From: Saposhnikovia divaricata
Taxonomy: Eukaryota; Streptophyta; Magnoliopsida; Apiales; Apiaceae
DNA length: 64,000 nt
Reading direction: 5' to 3'
Assembly: GCA_036435485.1 (NCBI GenBank)
Contig: CM071600.1
Coordinates: forward strand, 113,700,046-113,764,045
In this document: piece after piece, positions 12,375-23,700 of the stretch
Numbering within the stretch: the stretch's first letter is position 1
Layout of the letters: the number at the start of each line of letters is the position of its first letter
Notes under the pieces: generated by a model
What the model was told of the DNA's origin: nothing
Databases searched by the model: none
What the model saw: only the letters and a program-made list of their open reading frames with translations
Program-made: the position numbers and the translations under genes

Positions 12375-14117
12375 CTGTCCCCTAGTGAAGTGTTTGAAGC
12401 TGTCAATGATTCTTACAAGGGTTTCCTCAAGGCTGCACACTATCTTGGCAAGGGAGTCAAAACTGAAGTCAACAAGGTGAGTGACAAGACAGCCACTTCA
12501 GTAGAAGAGATAAAGAGGGCCTTTGATTCCAAATTTCCTCAACTAGACAGTGTGGTCAAAGATATCAGACACTGCAACACCACCTGCACCAAGATGGATA
12601 ACAGCCTAGCTCTCCTTAAAGATACAGTCACAGGTCTAGGAAGCAAATTTCAAATTCTATCTGATCAGACTACAGATGCCAATGCCATGCTTAGGACACT
12701 CTTTGCAAATCAATATGGAGACAAGCTGGTAACTGAGGTTCCTGTGCATGAGCTGTGTAGATTTGAAGTGCAGAGAGTTAAAGAACAATCCCTTTCTGGC
12801 TTCAAATCTAATGCATTATTCAGTAAGGTAGATGCACTTGAAAAGGAGGTAGCTACTCTCACTCAGTCCAATGCTCATCTTACAGACAAGGTACTGACTC
12901 TCACTGAGCAGTTGAACACTCAAGCCACCACCACAGCTGATGTTCTTCTGCATCAACAATCAATGTTGTCTACAATGATGAAGCACATGGGTCTCCCTCT
13001 ACCTGAAGAATCTTCAACCCCAAAGGTCAATACTACAGCCTCTGTGCCTGACAACAAGCCTAAGGGGGAGAAGAGGACATCAAGGAACTCAAATACAAAG
13101 GGGGAGAAACCACCAGTAAAGGGCATCAAAATCACTGAAGGTGCTCATCAAAGAACTTCAAAATCTCTAATTCATGTGCCTGGCAAAGGAAAAGACAAAA
13201 TTGATGAGCCTCCTACTTCTCTGCCAGTTGTCACTCTACCAACTGTGCACATCACTACTACCTGTGGTCAAAAGCAAACTATCACAACCACAGTGGTTGC
13301 AGGGAGTATGCCATCTGATAAACCTTCACTCTCCATATCTAAAAGTGCCAAGCCTGTAGAAGTGAAGGTGGTCACTGAGGCCAAGCTACAAGAAATTGCA
13401 AACTCAAATGTTTATCATGATGATGCATTCTTGGAGTTTCTGAAAGTCTCAAGAGAACAGGCTGGTGACACTCAATTGTATCTAAGGAGCTTGAAGGATC
13501 AGATCGATTACTTCACTGTGGTACCTAGAAAAGTTAATAGCTCATGGCTCAAGGAAGTAATGATGGTAGCAAAATCCAGAATCTGGCATCTAACCTACAA
13601 AACTCTACACGCCTTGAAACATTCAGAGATAGATGCACTGATAGAGCTCATAGAGAAGAGGAATGTAAATGAAAACAATAAGAGTCTGTATGATGACTTG
13701 AGGAATGGCCAAGCTTCAAGGCTGCCAGAAGTGATTAAGAAGCCATGGACCATCATCTATCAGTCTGGAACCAAAATTGAAGAGATTAAACAATTGGTCA
13801 TTCCCAATGATCTCACTTCTCGAAATCACAGACTCATTATTGCCATCATTGATCTACTGCAAAAGAAAAAGGGGACAAGTACTGCTGAAGAGATAGAGGC
13901 ACTGTACATTCTCAGATCATTCATTACAACTGGTGTAATTCCAGAAATGGCCAAGCCAAGGAGAAATAAGGATGATGAAGATGAAGACAAGAGTGATGGG
14001 AGGAGAAGTCATCACAGGAGTGATAAGGGGGATGAGGATAAGAAGAAGAAGAAAGACATCAAGGATAAGAAGGATGATGACCAAGGCAAAGTCTATGAGA
14101 GGAAGAATGGAAAATAG
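12375..14117 (+). pseudogene. Accessory ORF of left Sirevirus-like copia element, 5' part removed by element A
   Basis: About 580 codons open from the element A junction to TAG at 14115. An ATG at 12315 lies inside the LTR, so the first 20 codons of the visible open frame are LTR-derived and accidental. The encoded sequence is hydrophilic. Roughly its first third looks helical or coiled-coil (repeated heptad-like stretches with DKV and LTE). A Thr/Pro/Lys-rich linker with two KGEK motifs follows, then a helical block, and the C-terminus is Asp/Lys-rich. No signal peptide, transmembrane helix or retroviral catalytic motif is visible. Its place upstream of a copia-type PPT and 3' LTR suits the extra ORF some Sirevirus elements carry after pol. 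Function unknown. Confidence 0.7.
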
Positions 14118-14212
14118 CAAGCCTTAGGCATTGCTAGCAGTAATCTCACCACAACACAAGACTCTAAGTCTAGGGTGAATGCTGTTAGTAATGACCTACC
14201 AAAATTAATCCC

Positions 14213-15085
14213 ATGGCTTCTGCAACTGTTTTACCACCTCAAGAAGAGAAGAAGATTCAAGTCAAGAAACCATCTGTACATTTCAAAAAGCATACTGCTA
14301 ATGGAATACTACAATGGTCCACAAACAAAGGTCACATGCTACTGCCAGGCAACCATGTCAAAAGGATCAAATTCAAACAAGTTGCAAGGAAACCAAAGCT
14401 ATCCAAGTCAAGGACTCTGACAATCTATCTAGGCTTAAAACTCCAACCACTAGATGAAGATTTTGATGAAGACCAACTGCAATTCTTACAAGCTCAAAGA
14501 ATCTGTCATGTTGCCATTGTTGATAACTGCCTTGAGATCAAATATACTGATGGAAGGGAGGAGAAATTCAAACAAGGAGGATGTCAACACTGGGGCAAAC
14601 TACATGACATAGAAAGAATTATTGCATTGTTGAGCTCAGAAGATAAAGTGGAAAGAGTATGGAAGCTGGAGCTAATTGATTTTGTGAAGATGAAGAGAGA
14701 TCATAAGGAGAAAATCAGAAAAGAGTGTCTTGAGAAATGGCTAGCAAGGGAGAAAGAAATTGAGAGACTGGAGATTAAAACAGAAAAGCTAAGGGCAAAG
14801 GGATTGTGTAGAGTTCAGTTTAACCCCTATGTGGTGAAGTATAGGAGGAGAAATGGGAATCAGATCCACATCAGAATGAATCTACTCAACCACTATCCTA
14901 CAAGCATTCTGAATTCAGTACTTGAAGATTTCAAAGACTCAATTTTGCTTGAAGAATTGGATGTTATGGCAGAAATAATAAAAGCTATGGATGAGAATAC
15001 AAGGAATGAGAAAGAAAGAAGACAGAAGGCATATGATGATTTGCAAGCCAAAGCTATGGAAAGGGAAACTAATGACAATGGCTAG
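14213..15085 (+). pseudogene. Second accessory ORF (290 codons) of left Sirevirus-like element
   Basis: Open frame starting at ATG 14213 and ending TAG 15083-15085, in a different frame from the preceding ORF, with 95 bases between. Because the gap also reads as coding-like in part, this may be the 3' half of one original ORF separated by a stop and a frameshift; alternatively it is a separate ORF. The protein is Lys/Glu-rich, with a long charged helix (about residues 150-195) and a C-terminal Arg/Glu/Lys helix. I recognise no domain. The PPT follows 146 bases after the stop. Confidence 0.6.
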
Positions 15086-15244
15086 TACTTCATTATAGGC
15101 TGTAAGATTACTCACCCTGTAGTTCTATTCACATTGCTGATCAAAATTCATACATGTACTGTCAAGTTTTATCTTTATGTATGTTAGGCTTGTTATCAGA
15201 CATGAAATTGTGACTAAGGGTCTTACTCACAATTTGGGGGAGAT
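15086..15244 (+). other. 3' untranslated stretch and polypurine tract of left Sirevirus-like element
   Basis: Non-coding run ending in AATTTGGGGGAGAT at 15231-15244, a typical copia polypurine tract, directly before TGTTAG of the LTR. Confidence 0.8.
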
Positions 15245-16520
15245 TGTTAGTCACAGAGGCATGCCTGAATACATCTAATAACAAGCCTAAGTATGTGTAA
15301 TGCTATGCATTACCTACATGACCTCTTAACTGAGGGAACCTCTAGTTGTAGAGTTTCTATTTGTTCTGTACTTGTAATAGGCATCAAATTCTAGTTGTGT
15401 TACTGTAATTATAAAGTCAAGAATAATGCTTGAAAGAAGTTCCAAGGTTCATGCCTCAAGCAAGGAGATAAAGACTGCCAAATAATCACAGTTGGGATTT
15501 GAAGAAATGAAGAATTTGCCTAAGTACCAATTCGAGAAGTACATTTGTCTATTCGAGAAGTCAGAGATTCGATATCTCAGAAGACACTATTTGATATCTC
15601 TGAATACACTGTTCGATATCTCATTCGATATCTCAGAGATTCGATATGTCTAGTACTCTATTCGAGAACTCATGGAGTCAACAAGTCAAAGCATCATTCG
15701 AGTTCTCTAAGAGTCAACAAGTCAATGATCTATTCGATATCTCAAGGACTAAAGAAGCTATTCGACATCTCAGGGATTCGATATGTCAAAATGCTCTATT
15801 CGATATCTCAAGGAGTCCCAGAGAAAAGAGCTATTCGAGAAGTGATTCGATATGTCGATATAACACTATTCGAGAACTCAGAGTTATCGATTAAGTCAAT
15901 TCGAGTTCTCCAATCAATCACCTAGCCACTTCTCGAATACATTCTTGGAGACAAAGTACTGAAGGATTGTACAAGTCAGAAACCTGCAACAAGCCAAGAC
16001 GCTTTATTTGACTATGTACTATAAAGCAGATTGGAAAGCCTACAAAGAAGCTTGGAGAGATAAGACAAAGGGACAAGGAGCTAAAGAAGTGGATCTGAAC
16101 AGGCTTTGCAAAGTCAAATCTGTAGCCATTTGGACTTTTACTCAAATAAGATAGACAGACTGGAAAGTATTTTGTTTACCTACCTTATTTGTAGTAAGTA
16201 GGTGTATCCATGTCTATAAGGATACAGCCTCACTTCCTTAGCTACGAGTGATAAGTTTTTCAATATACATCTCAAGAAATATCTCTCTAAGAAAAACGAA
16301 GCTGAGAATACTACCATTTGTATTCACAGATTGTAGCAAAATCTTTATCTAATAAAATATTAGATTAAAGTGATATTGTGTTGTGTTTGTCTTTGTTATC
16401 TGTACTTACATATCTCACACATTCAACACATATCTTGCTGCAAAGATTCAAGAACAAAGAAAAGTTCAAGAATCCATTCACCCCCCCTCTGTATTCTTTT
16501 ATCGTATTCAATACTCAACA
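15245..16520 (+). mobile_element. 3' LTR of left Sirevirus-like copia element (about 1.28 kb)
   Basis: Begins TGTTAGTCAC after the PPT and is taken to end at ATACTCAACA (imperfect TG...CA inverted ends). Near its right end is the C-rich tract CACCCCCCCTCTG, a pattern also present in the LTR ending at 26158. The 5' LTR is not in the window, so the right boundary is the least certain part. The U3 part contains the TCGA-rich array at 15529-15950. Confidence 0.7.
15529..15950. repeat. ATTCGATATCTCA / ATTCGAGAACTCA repeat array in U3
   Basis: About 17 copies of a degenerate 12-15 bp unit, ATTCGA followed by TATCTC, TATGTC, GAACTC or GTTCTC, spaced 15-35 bases apart. Several are palindromic around GATATC or TTCGAA-like centres. 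Location in the LTR upstream half suggests a U3 regulatory array (inference). Confidence 0.8.
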
Positions 16521-17870
16521 ATATCATTAAATGATATAAGTCAAAACTTCAATACAACCAGTTGTTAGAACCATGATATTAATTATAGTGAATTTCTGAA
16601 AATGGAGCATTGATAAATTCACTAAAATTAACATCTCACAACTAATTGAAGACCAAGACATATAAGTCCAAATTAGTTATGATTCAGATTTATTTTGATA
16701 AATGAGGTATAGAGCAAATACTAAATTGAATTGCTTTAGGTTCTATAACTCATATTAATCAAAATAAATAATTAAATAAATACTAAATCTTTATGAGTTA
16801 GATTTTAGCATTTAAGTATTTAAATTATCCTTAAATAATCACCATTGAAATATATTACAATTATACACATGGCAATCATTCAACAGATAATTTTCAGCGT
16901 GAGGTCTGGATGTAAATAAGTTCACAAGTCCTTTCAATATATGAACTCATTTATGAATTGCTTACAATGAATTCACATGTCCTTTCAATACTGATAATTG
17001 AATACTTGTAAACTCATTTAAGAATTACTTAACAGATGGGTTTTACAAATCATATATTATTAATAAATCCCAAATTTACAAACCAATTTTGAAAAATTAA
17101 TTTCATCAAGTGATTTAGCAAACGTGTCTGCAAGTTATTCTTAAATAAAGACATGCTCTCTCAAAAGAATTGATACCTTATGCAAGATGCTTAGCCTTGA
17201 GTGTTCCATAGAGTTGTTGGAGATGAAGTTGTTTCCTTGTGTTCGCCTGCTTTCGTACAACTCATTTGATCTGTCTCTATGCAGCAAAACATGTCAGAAC
17301 TGATGTCTCTAGGTACCATCTCCGCAGATCTGGGTCCAACTGAAGACATCTAAAAATCAAGTGTGATAACTACAAGAATAGATTCTCTAGGTTCCACTTG
17401 GGGCCTTGCATAATTGCATATTGAGAATATAATATGTGTGTAATTGATCTATTAGCAATTGAATAGATAATGAGCTGATGATTCCTCTATAGCCTGATTA
17501 GGTCCTAATTAGTAGATCCTGAACTTGTTGGGTCAAATATATCTAGAGTACCATTTCCTCAAATTTGGGTCCAGCTTAAGATTTTTGATTACCAACTTGT
17601 TAGGTCCAAACTAATAGGCCAAAAGCCAGCTATAGTGGTGTGTTGGCAGAGAGTCTTGACAAGTCTAGAATCTTCTGAACAGAAACAATAGATCATTGAC
17701 TTACTTTTATTGTCATCATTCTTTTGGCTTACTAAGGTAAATCAAAAGAATTGTAACTTTACCAACATCAAAACAGCAAATATCTTGATACTAATTTATA
17801 GTTAGTAGACCAACATACAATATACTCAAGATATCGTTGCACATATATATATCATTTATGTTTGTGCCTC
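16521..17870. other. No recognisable gene; AT-rich DNA between two Sirevirus-like relics
   Basis: No long open frame. Phrases such as 'agatctgggtccaac' and 'aaatttgggtccagc' occur twice (about 17331 and 17560), so an old internal repeat is possible. The target duplication of the left element is not identifiable here. The recognisable pol of the next element starts abruptly at about 17871. Confidence 0.6.
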
Positions 17871-19137
17871 AAGACTTGAGGCAGTCAGGATGTTCTTGGC
17901 ATTTGCAGCACATAAGAACTTCAAGGTTTTCCAGATGGATGTGAAAAGTGCCTTCCTGAACGGAGAGTTAGAAGAAGAAGTGTATCTGGAATAGCCGCCT
18001 GGCTTCGTTGATCCAGAACATGTAGATTTTGTGTATCTTCTCTTCAAATCTGTCTATGGCCTCAAGCAATCCCCAAGGCGATGGTATGAAACCCTATCCT
18101 TATTCTTAATTGAAAATGGTTTTACTAGGGGAGTAATTGATAAAACATTGTTCTATAAAAATATAAGAAATCACTTAATACTTGTTCAAGTTTATGTGGA
18201 CGATATTATTTTTGGGTCATCAAATGAGCGCTTGTGCGAGAAATTTGCCAAGCTAATGTAGGAAAAATATGAGATGAGCATGATGGGAGAGCTGTCCTTC
18301 TTCCTTGGATTACAGATCAGTCAGAGAAAAGATGGTATCTTTATCTGTCAATCCAAGTACGTCAGAGATTTACTCAAGAAGTACAATCTAGAAGATGCAT
18401 CAGCAGCTAAGACTCCTATGGCAACAGCCACGAAGCTTGATGAAGACAAATCAGCTAAACCAGTTGACATCACAAGCTATCGAGGTATGATTGGCTCACT
18501 CCTCTATTTAACTGCAAGTAGACCCGATATAATGTTCACAACTTGTTTATGTGTAAGGTTCCAAGCGGATCCTAGAGAATCACATCTCGTAGCCGTCAAA
18601 AGAATTTTTAGGTATCTCAAGGGCACACCAAATCTAGGGATTTGGTACCCAAGAGATACAGGTTTTAATCTAATTGGCTATTCGGATTCAGACTATGCAG
18701 GTTGCAGGATTGATAGGAAAAGCACATCTGGTGCTTGTCAATTTCTTGGCAGAAGATTGGTGTCCTGGCAAAGTAAAAAGCAACATACAGTATCTACTTC
18801 TACTGCTGAAGCTGAGTACATTGCTGCTGGAAGCTGTGTAGCTCAAATACTGTGGATGAGGAACTAATTGAAGGATTATGGCATGGAGCACAAGAAAATT
18901 CCAATTATGTGTGACAACACAAGTGCCATTGCCATAACCAACAATCCTGTAGATCACTCAAGAACCAAACACATCGACATCAGGTATCACTTCATAAGAG
19001 AACATGTCGAGGAGGGGACTGTGGAGCTACATTTTGTGCCCACAATGCAACAAATTGCAGATATATTCACCAAACCTCTTGATGAAGTAACATTCAATAG
19101 ATTGGTTGGTGAATTGGGAATGCTTAACACAAGTTAG
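17871..19137 (+). pseudogene. 5'-truncated Sirevirus-type copia RT/RNase H with three in-frame stops
   Basis: Starts inside RT at RLEAVRMFLAFAAH; upstream the FAPVAR segment is eroded, and gag, protease and integrase are absent. It continues in one frame through MDVKSAFLNGELEEEVYLE, SVYGLKQSPRRWYE, YVDDIIFGS (RT catalytic box), SYRGMIGSLLYLTASRPDI, the RNase H block YSDSDYAGCRIDRKSTSG and the DNTSAIAITNNPVDHSRTKH region, ending at 19137. In-frame stops are TAG 17992-17994, TAG 18259-18261 and TAA 18865-18867; no frameshift is seen. YVDDIIFGS and the overall wording are typical of the Sirevirus/Maximus lineage. Same-strand order with the accessory frame, PPT and LTR downstream supports one element. 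Confidence 0.9.
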
Positions 19138-20757
19138 TAAACCATTCTATCTGTAAAATCCAGGTTTATGTTTGTATGTGCAAGCTACTTAATCATTATG
19201 TGCTTAGACTTTAAAATGCCTAATTAATGATTGTTATAGTTTGCATATAGTGTCATTTTACATAAATTCATTATGTTTTAAGTGTCTTTTATAGCACAAA
19301 TCTGTGAATTTATGCTTGTTAGATTGCATGATCATAGGGGGAGTTAAATTCATAGTATTCTAAATTTTGCATGATTTTTAGATGAATTTACCTATGATTT
19401 TCATGTAATTAGAGGCCTTAGAATTAAAAATCTTCAAAATTTCGAGTTAGTTTCTATCTCGAAACTCATCTAGAAATTCGACTTGAATTTCGACTTAAGC
19501 TGTCAGAGTGAAGTTTTGAAAATTCTAAGTCTGGGAAGAATTTCGAGTTGTCTATCTCGAAATTCATCTCGAAATTCGACTTTGAGTTCGAGTTCGAGTT
19601 ACCAGTGTGCCTAGTTCTATCTTCAAAATATTCGAGATAAAGTCTATCTCGAATTTTATCTCGAAGGTTGAGATGAGGTTTCCATTAAGGGAATATTTTG
19701 AAAAGAACTGAGAATTAACTTCGAGTTAGTCTATCTCGAAACTCAACTCGAATTTCGACTTGATGTTCGAGATAGAGTTCTCAATTGCTTAAGGGGAATT
19801 TTTCGAGTTACACTCCTAACTCGAAACATATCTTGAATTACCCTGTAGTTTTTGCTTCAAGGGGATATTTTGGAAAGAATTGAGAATAACTTCGAGTTAG
19901 TCTCTATCTCGAAACTCAACTCGAAATTCGACTTGATGTTCGAGATAGAGTTAAACTTCTAACTCGAAACGTATCTCGAATTTCCCTGTTTCTTTTACTG
20001 GAGGGGAATTTTCCAGGTTTACTACAAGTCAATCAAGTTCGAGATAAGATTTCCCTGTAGTCTTTGCTATAAAATTGGTTAAAGTGCTTATTTGTGCTTA
20101 TTTGTTCGAGTTAACCTCTATCTCGAACTTCATCTCGAAGTTCGACTTGATGTTCGAGATAGAGTTCGACTTAGGTGTTCCCTGTATGGACTTAGTAATT
20201 TTCACTCTTTTTAACAGGGACATTTTTGTCATTTCACAATCATTTATATATACATCTCTAACTCGATGCATCATTCACTTTACCTAATTTCATTTTTACA
20301 GCAGCCGTTTCACAGAAACAAGGCGATTTCACAAATTACATACCATTAATCCGTGTTTTTGTGATTAAACTCATACTAATCACGAATTACTGCCAATTTG
20401 TTGACTACTATTGTCTGTGTTATCCTTAATCGTTGTGGTGGTGTGTTTAGTGACCATTCATACACGCGCATATACATACACACGAACATAAATTGTTTGT
20501 GTATCTGTTCATAAAACACGATTTCATATTCTCTATCTAAACACACACGATTTCACTGGTATACACACGAATATTCATCTTCATTGAATATTCAGATTTA
20601 GTATTGGCTATTGATTGAATCCCGTAGTTTAATTTCTCAAAGGGACTTTTGTTGTTCTTGTTAAATTAAAAGGGATACAATCTTTAATTCGTAAATTACT
20701 TTTTTTTCAAAATTAAAAAAAAATGTCACATCTTTTAAAGAAAAACATTTAATTAAA
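19138..20757 (+). repeat. Pol-to-accessory-ORF spacer with TCGAG/CTCGA inverted-repeat array (about 19440-20180)
   Basis: Non-coding. From 19440 to 20180 there are at least seven degenerate copies of a 60-80 bp module: TTCGAGTTAGT, TCTATCTCGAAACTC, AACTCGAAATTCGACTTGA, then GTTCGAGATAGAG. The first and last parts of a module are inverted relative to each other, so hairpins can form. The rest of the spacer is AT-rich without recognisable genes and could act as a long leader for the downstream frame. Confidence 0.75.
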
Positions 20758-23700
20758 ATGGCTCACCAATTTTCACTTGCTAAAAACAATTTTTATAATA
20801 TTTCTACGGAAATTGGTGATCAACTCCCGCGGTTTAAGTTTTGGGTACGATTTCTTAATTTGTACTCCAAGGCTAGCCATGCTTTTACTGCTAAACCTAC
20901 ACTAATACATGATGCTTTACAGCAATTATGGACTAGTGCGGTTACTTTTGGGAGCAAAACAACCCCCTTCGGTTTCAGGTTTACCTTAGCGGGTCAAGAA
21001 TATGAGGTGACTGAAGAAATTGTCAACAGGGTTCTGGGATTCCCGATCAAAGATGCTTATGATCCAGAACCTACAGCGGAACAACGCCTCACATTCTTTG
21101 AAGAAATAGGATGTTATCCTCCGACTGGCCGGATCACTGGAAACATCCAAAAACAATTCTTCCATGTGGAATGGAATTACTTTTTCGAGGCCATCACAAG
21201 ATGTTTTCGGGCACGCGAAAAAGATTTTCATCAAATTCCAATTCCAATGCAAACCTTTGTAGTTGCCCTAGCAAGAGAACTGGATATAAATTATGGATGC
21301 ATAGTTCTCTCTGAGATAGTGGCTACAATGGGATCTCCTGCAAGCAGAGACCTCACTACAACTGATGTTGTCTGCTGGTTTCCTCGGTTCCTACAAATGC
21401 TGATTAATGATTTAATACCGAAGGATGCTCTTGATGTTAGACAGGGATTTTCCAGAAGCCCAACATCTGCACCGCTAGGGATGGGCACTAATTCACTTTC
21501 AACCATTGCTAATCAGGATAAACATCAAGGTAAACCGATGTCAATTCCTGAAAATATACAAATGTGGCTTACATATGATGCAGGAGTTACCAATTTGGAG
21601 GAATCATCGCAAGTTTCATCATATGCTCAGAATCCGTCTGCTCATGCTGAGGCATTTGATGGGATTCCTGATGAGCAAAGCGATGAGGCACAAGGTAATG
21701 AATCAGGTAATCTCTCCCTGCATACTATTCATTCCTCCTCCTACGTATCTGATTCCGAGACCCAAGAGACTGCTAACCCGCAGAATCTATCCCAGGGTGA
21801 GAGCTATATTTCTGAGCCTGACACACATTCTTATTCTCTTTCACCCCTGTTAACGGAAGTCAGAAAGCCAGCACATGTATATGTAGGAGATGATGAGGAG
21901 AGTGACCCCGAAGTGCAGCATCTTATTCGAAAGAAAGCCAAAATTTTTCATGCTGCCACTTCAAAAGTCCAGTCAAACCCTAGTGTGTCACACGCAACCA
22001 CTCCACCTCACGAGAGTGGTTCTCCCCTTAAACAATCTGCACATAGGGATTTTGGTGAGGATTATGTACCTTTTGAAGATCCTGTTGCTTCAAAAGGACA
22101 TGAAGTTTTAACAACTTCAGCCGTACCTTCACCGGTACATACTGATGCTGCAAAGAGGATTGGTTCTGATGTCGTACAAGAACACTTTGCAGCCCCTCAG
22201 CCTGAGATTCCAACTCAGGACAAAACAGACATAGATCCCATAACTGCCAATTATATTGCTTATCCAATTTCTGCAGGTACTGCTTCATACTTTGGATCAA
22301 TCATTGAAGACATACACGAGCGTGAGACAGGGAGTGTGTGTGAGAGGTTAGGGAGAGAGGGACCTTCATTTTTAAGGCCCGAAACCGAGCGCCAAATACT
22401 AACAGAACGAGTATTAGAGCGAGGACACCTAAACCAAACACCGTCCCTTAATATTGAAAATCTTGATACACGTATGACTTCTATGGAAAATCAGATGAGG
22501 CAGTTCGGGCAGACGATGGGGCAGTTCGGGATTAGCATTGGAAACAATCAAAGGGCTCTTGATGACTACGCAGCACGAATGGCAAGTCAAGCTACGGCTT
22601 TTGATGCTTTGACAAACAAGGTCAATGACTTGGGCCATGCTGGTGGTGTCTTGGGAAGCACTCTTAATAAAAGGATGGGGGCAATGGAGTCTACAATGCA
22701 TACAATGGCCGTGGAGATCAGTAGAATGATGTTCGCAGTCAGGAGTTTTGTGCCCCCGGAGTGTTTCGAGTCGCAACAACCTCCCCTCGATGCTGGTGCA
22801 GGTGGTGCTAGTGGAGCGGGAGCCTCCGGTTCTGGTTTTGGAGGTTCTTATGCTGCTGGTGGATTTCCGGAGCAAGGTGGTGTTCAAGATAACTCACCTA
22901 AGGGGGAGAGTGGAAAGGAGACGAGACAGCAGGCAGTTCATATCGAAGAAATTGAAGAACATGCTGATCTTGTCAAGGAAATAGAAATTGAGCCGTCTGT
23001 TGATGAAGAGGCTCTGGGGAGGAGAAAGGGTAAGGCAATGATGGTTGATGAACCATTCGTTGACCTGAGTCATCAGGAAACAGTAAAGGAGGTACTTGAC
23101 TCAGATTCTGATATGGAAGACGTACCTTTGGCACATGCTATAAAGAGATCTTTGAAGGAACAAGGTGGAGGTGCTGGGATGTCTTTCGGAATGCCTGAAG
23201 AAATTCCTGTTGACGAGGAAACCCTTAAAGCTCAACAGTTAGCCTTGGAACAAGCTCAGTTCCATAAAATGAAGATGATGTAAGAACGTGCTGCGTTCCT
23301 AGAAAAGAAAGTGGAGCTCCAAGGGAAGCAGTATGATCATGAGCTTGCAAGGCTAGCTGATCCTAAAGTTGATCTCGACAAGAGAAGGATAGGACAGAAG
23401 TGGGATGAAGCAAGGAAGATATTGATGGGATCCTGTGTGAAAGGAGTTCATAACAAGGAGGCAGATGATCTGTTCTACAACTTGAATTTGCAGAATCCAA
23501 TGACTATGGACTATATAAGTGCTTTGAAGAGATTAATTTCTAAAGTCAGGGTTGGATACAATGCAACACTTAAGGAGTGGCAGGTTATTTTGTCTTTGGT
23601 AGAAGGAGTCCCAACATCTTTCCTATATGTGGATGACCAATTCATAACGAGAAGATCTGCGTCAGAGTTGTTCTTGCTAGCAACAAAAATTCAATACTCT

